Under the pieces are notes generated by a model. It did not search any database. It saw nothing but the letters and a program-made list of their open reading frames with translations, and was not told where the DNA came from. This document shows positions 63,801-64,000 of a DNA stretch of 64,000 nt, one piece after another. This stretch comes from Harmothoe impar (Eukaryota > Annelida > Polychaeta > Phyllodocida > Polynoidae): the NCBI GenBank assembly GCA_947462335.1, contig OX381720.1, forward strand, positions 61,029,946 to 61,093,945, written 5' to 3'. Each line of letters starts with the position of its first letter. The stretch's first letter is position 1. The position numbers were made by a program, and so were the translations under genes.

Positions 63801-64000
63801 TACAGAAGAGACCCCCCATACCCCAGATGGCAGATGGGGTAATCGGGTGGGCGTCAGTGGGAGACAGAGGGCTTTGTTGTGATGGGTGGGTGAACCCCAG
63901 GGTGGGGGAGAGGTAGGTTGAACCATGGACCATGGCTTGTAGCTATCAGTTACCTCCCCCCCCATACACACATCCCTTATTCCAGAACATGGTTCCCCTC

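Larger units (their letters stand above)
61182..64000 (+). repeat. Second tandem duplication, copy 2
   Basis: Counterpart of 57126-59760; see that entry. It lacks the fold-back minisatellite element of copy 1 but carries extra G-run repeats (61440-61690) and a GTAACTTC minisatellite (61780-61985). It continues to the end of the window. No gene. Confidence 0.8.

Overview
The window is eukaryotic, almost certainly animal. The signs are a chromodomain-bearing Polinton (Maverick), a Ty3/gypsy LTR retrotransposon, tRNA-derived SINE-like units, many fold-back MITEs and long mini- and microsatellites. Polintons and CACTG-ended CACTA elements of this kind are typical of aquatic invertebrates and lower vertebrates, but I cannot name the species. 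I recognise no host protein-coding gene; every convincing coding region belongs to a mobile element.

Layout. (1) 1-4.34 kb: gene-free DNA with MITEs. (2) 4.34-43.61 kb: an old direct tandem duplication of a roughly 6 kb non-coding unit (copy A 4.34-24.21 kb, copy B 24.26-43.61 kb, about 90% identical in a sampled stretch). Three large elements have entered it, and for each one the other copy preserves the uninterrupted target: a 10,532-bp Polinton in copy A (8816-19347, TSD CAAGGG), a 2,740-bp CACTA-like element in copy A (19410-22149, TSD AAG), and a 13,732-bp Ty3/gypsy element in copy B (29411-43142, TSD GCAG). (3) 43.6-57.1 kb: gene-free DNA dominated by minisatellites (27-, 45- and 25-bp units) and palindromic elements. 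(4) 57.1-64 kb: a second, more diverged tandem duplication (57.1-59.8 and 61.2-64.0 kb), a fold-back element carrying an inverted 17-bp minisatellite, and more MITEs.

The Polinton is the most interesting object. It has near-identical 392-bp terminal inverted repeats and a tight leftward gene cluster: an unrecognised protein, packaging ATPase, two conserved Polinton accessory proteins, integrase, penton, a basic core/lytic-like protein, major capsid protein, adenain-like protease and a possible small ORF. One Ala-rich gene points rightward. The capsid, maturation, packaging and integration modules look intact, but there is no protein-primed DNA polymerase B, so genome replication would have to be supplied in trans. 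Genes are packed with 4-16 nt overlaps or gaps of about 10-30 nt, some gaps being pure A tracts just before the ATG. Related TATA-like sequences precede the ATPase, the major capsid gene and the unknown gene.

The LTR retrotransposon is unusually large because it carries a 576-codon ORF upstream of the Gag capsid ORF and two long ORFs (401 and 870 codons) downstream of integrase. Several of its ORFs meet at 4-nt ATGA overlaps. A frame change splits the integrase zinc-binding region, so this copy is either slightly damaged or uses unusual translation.
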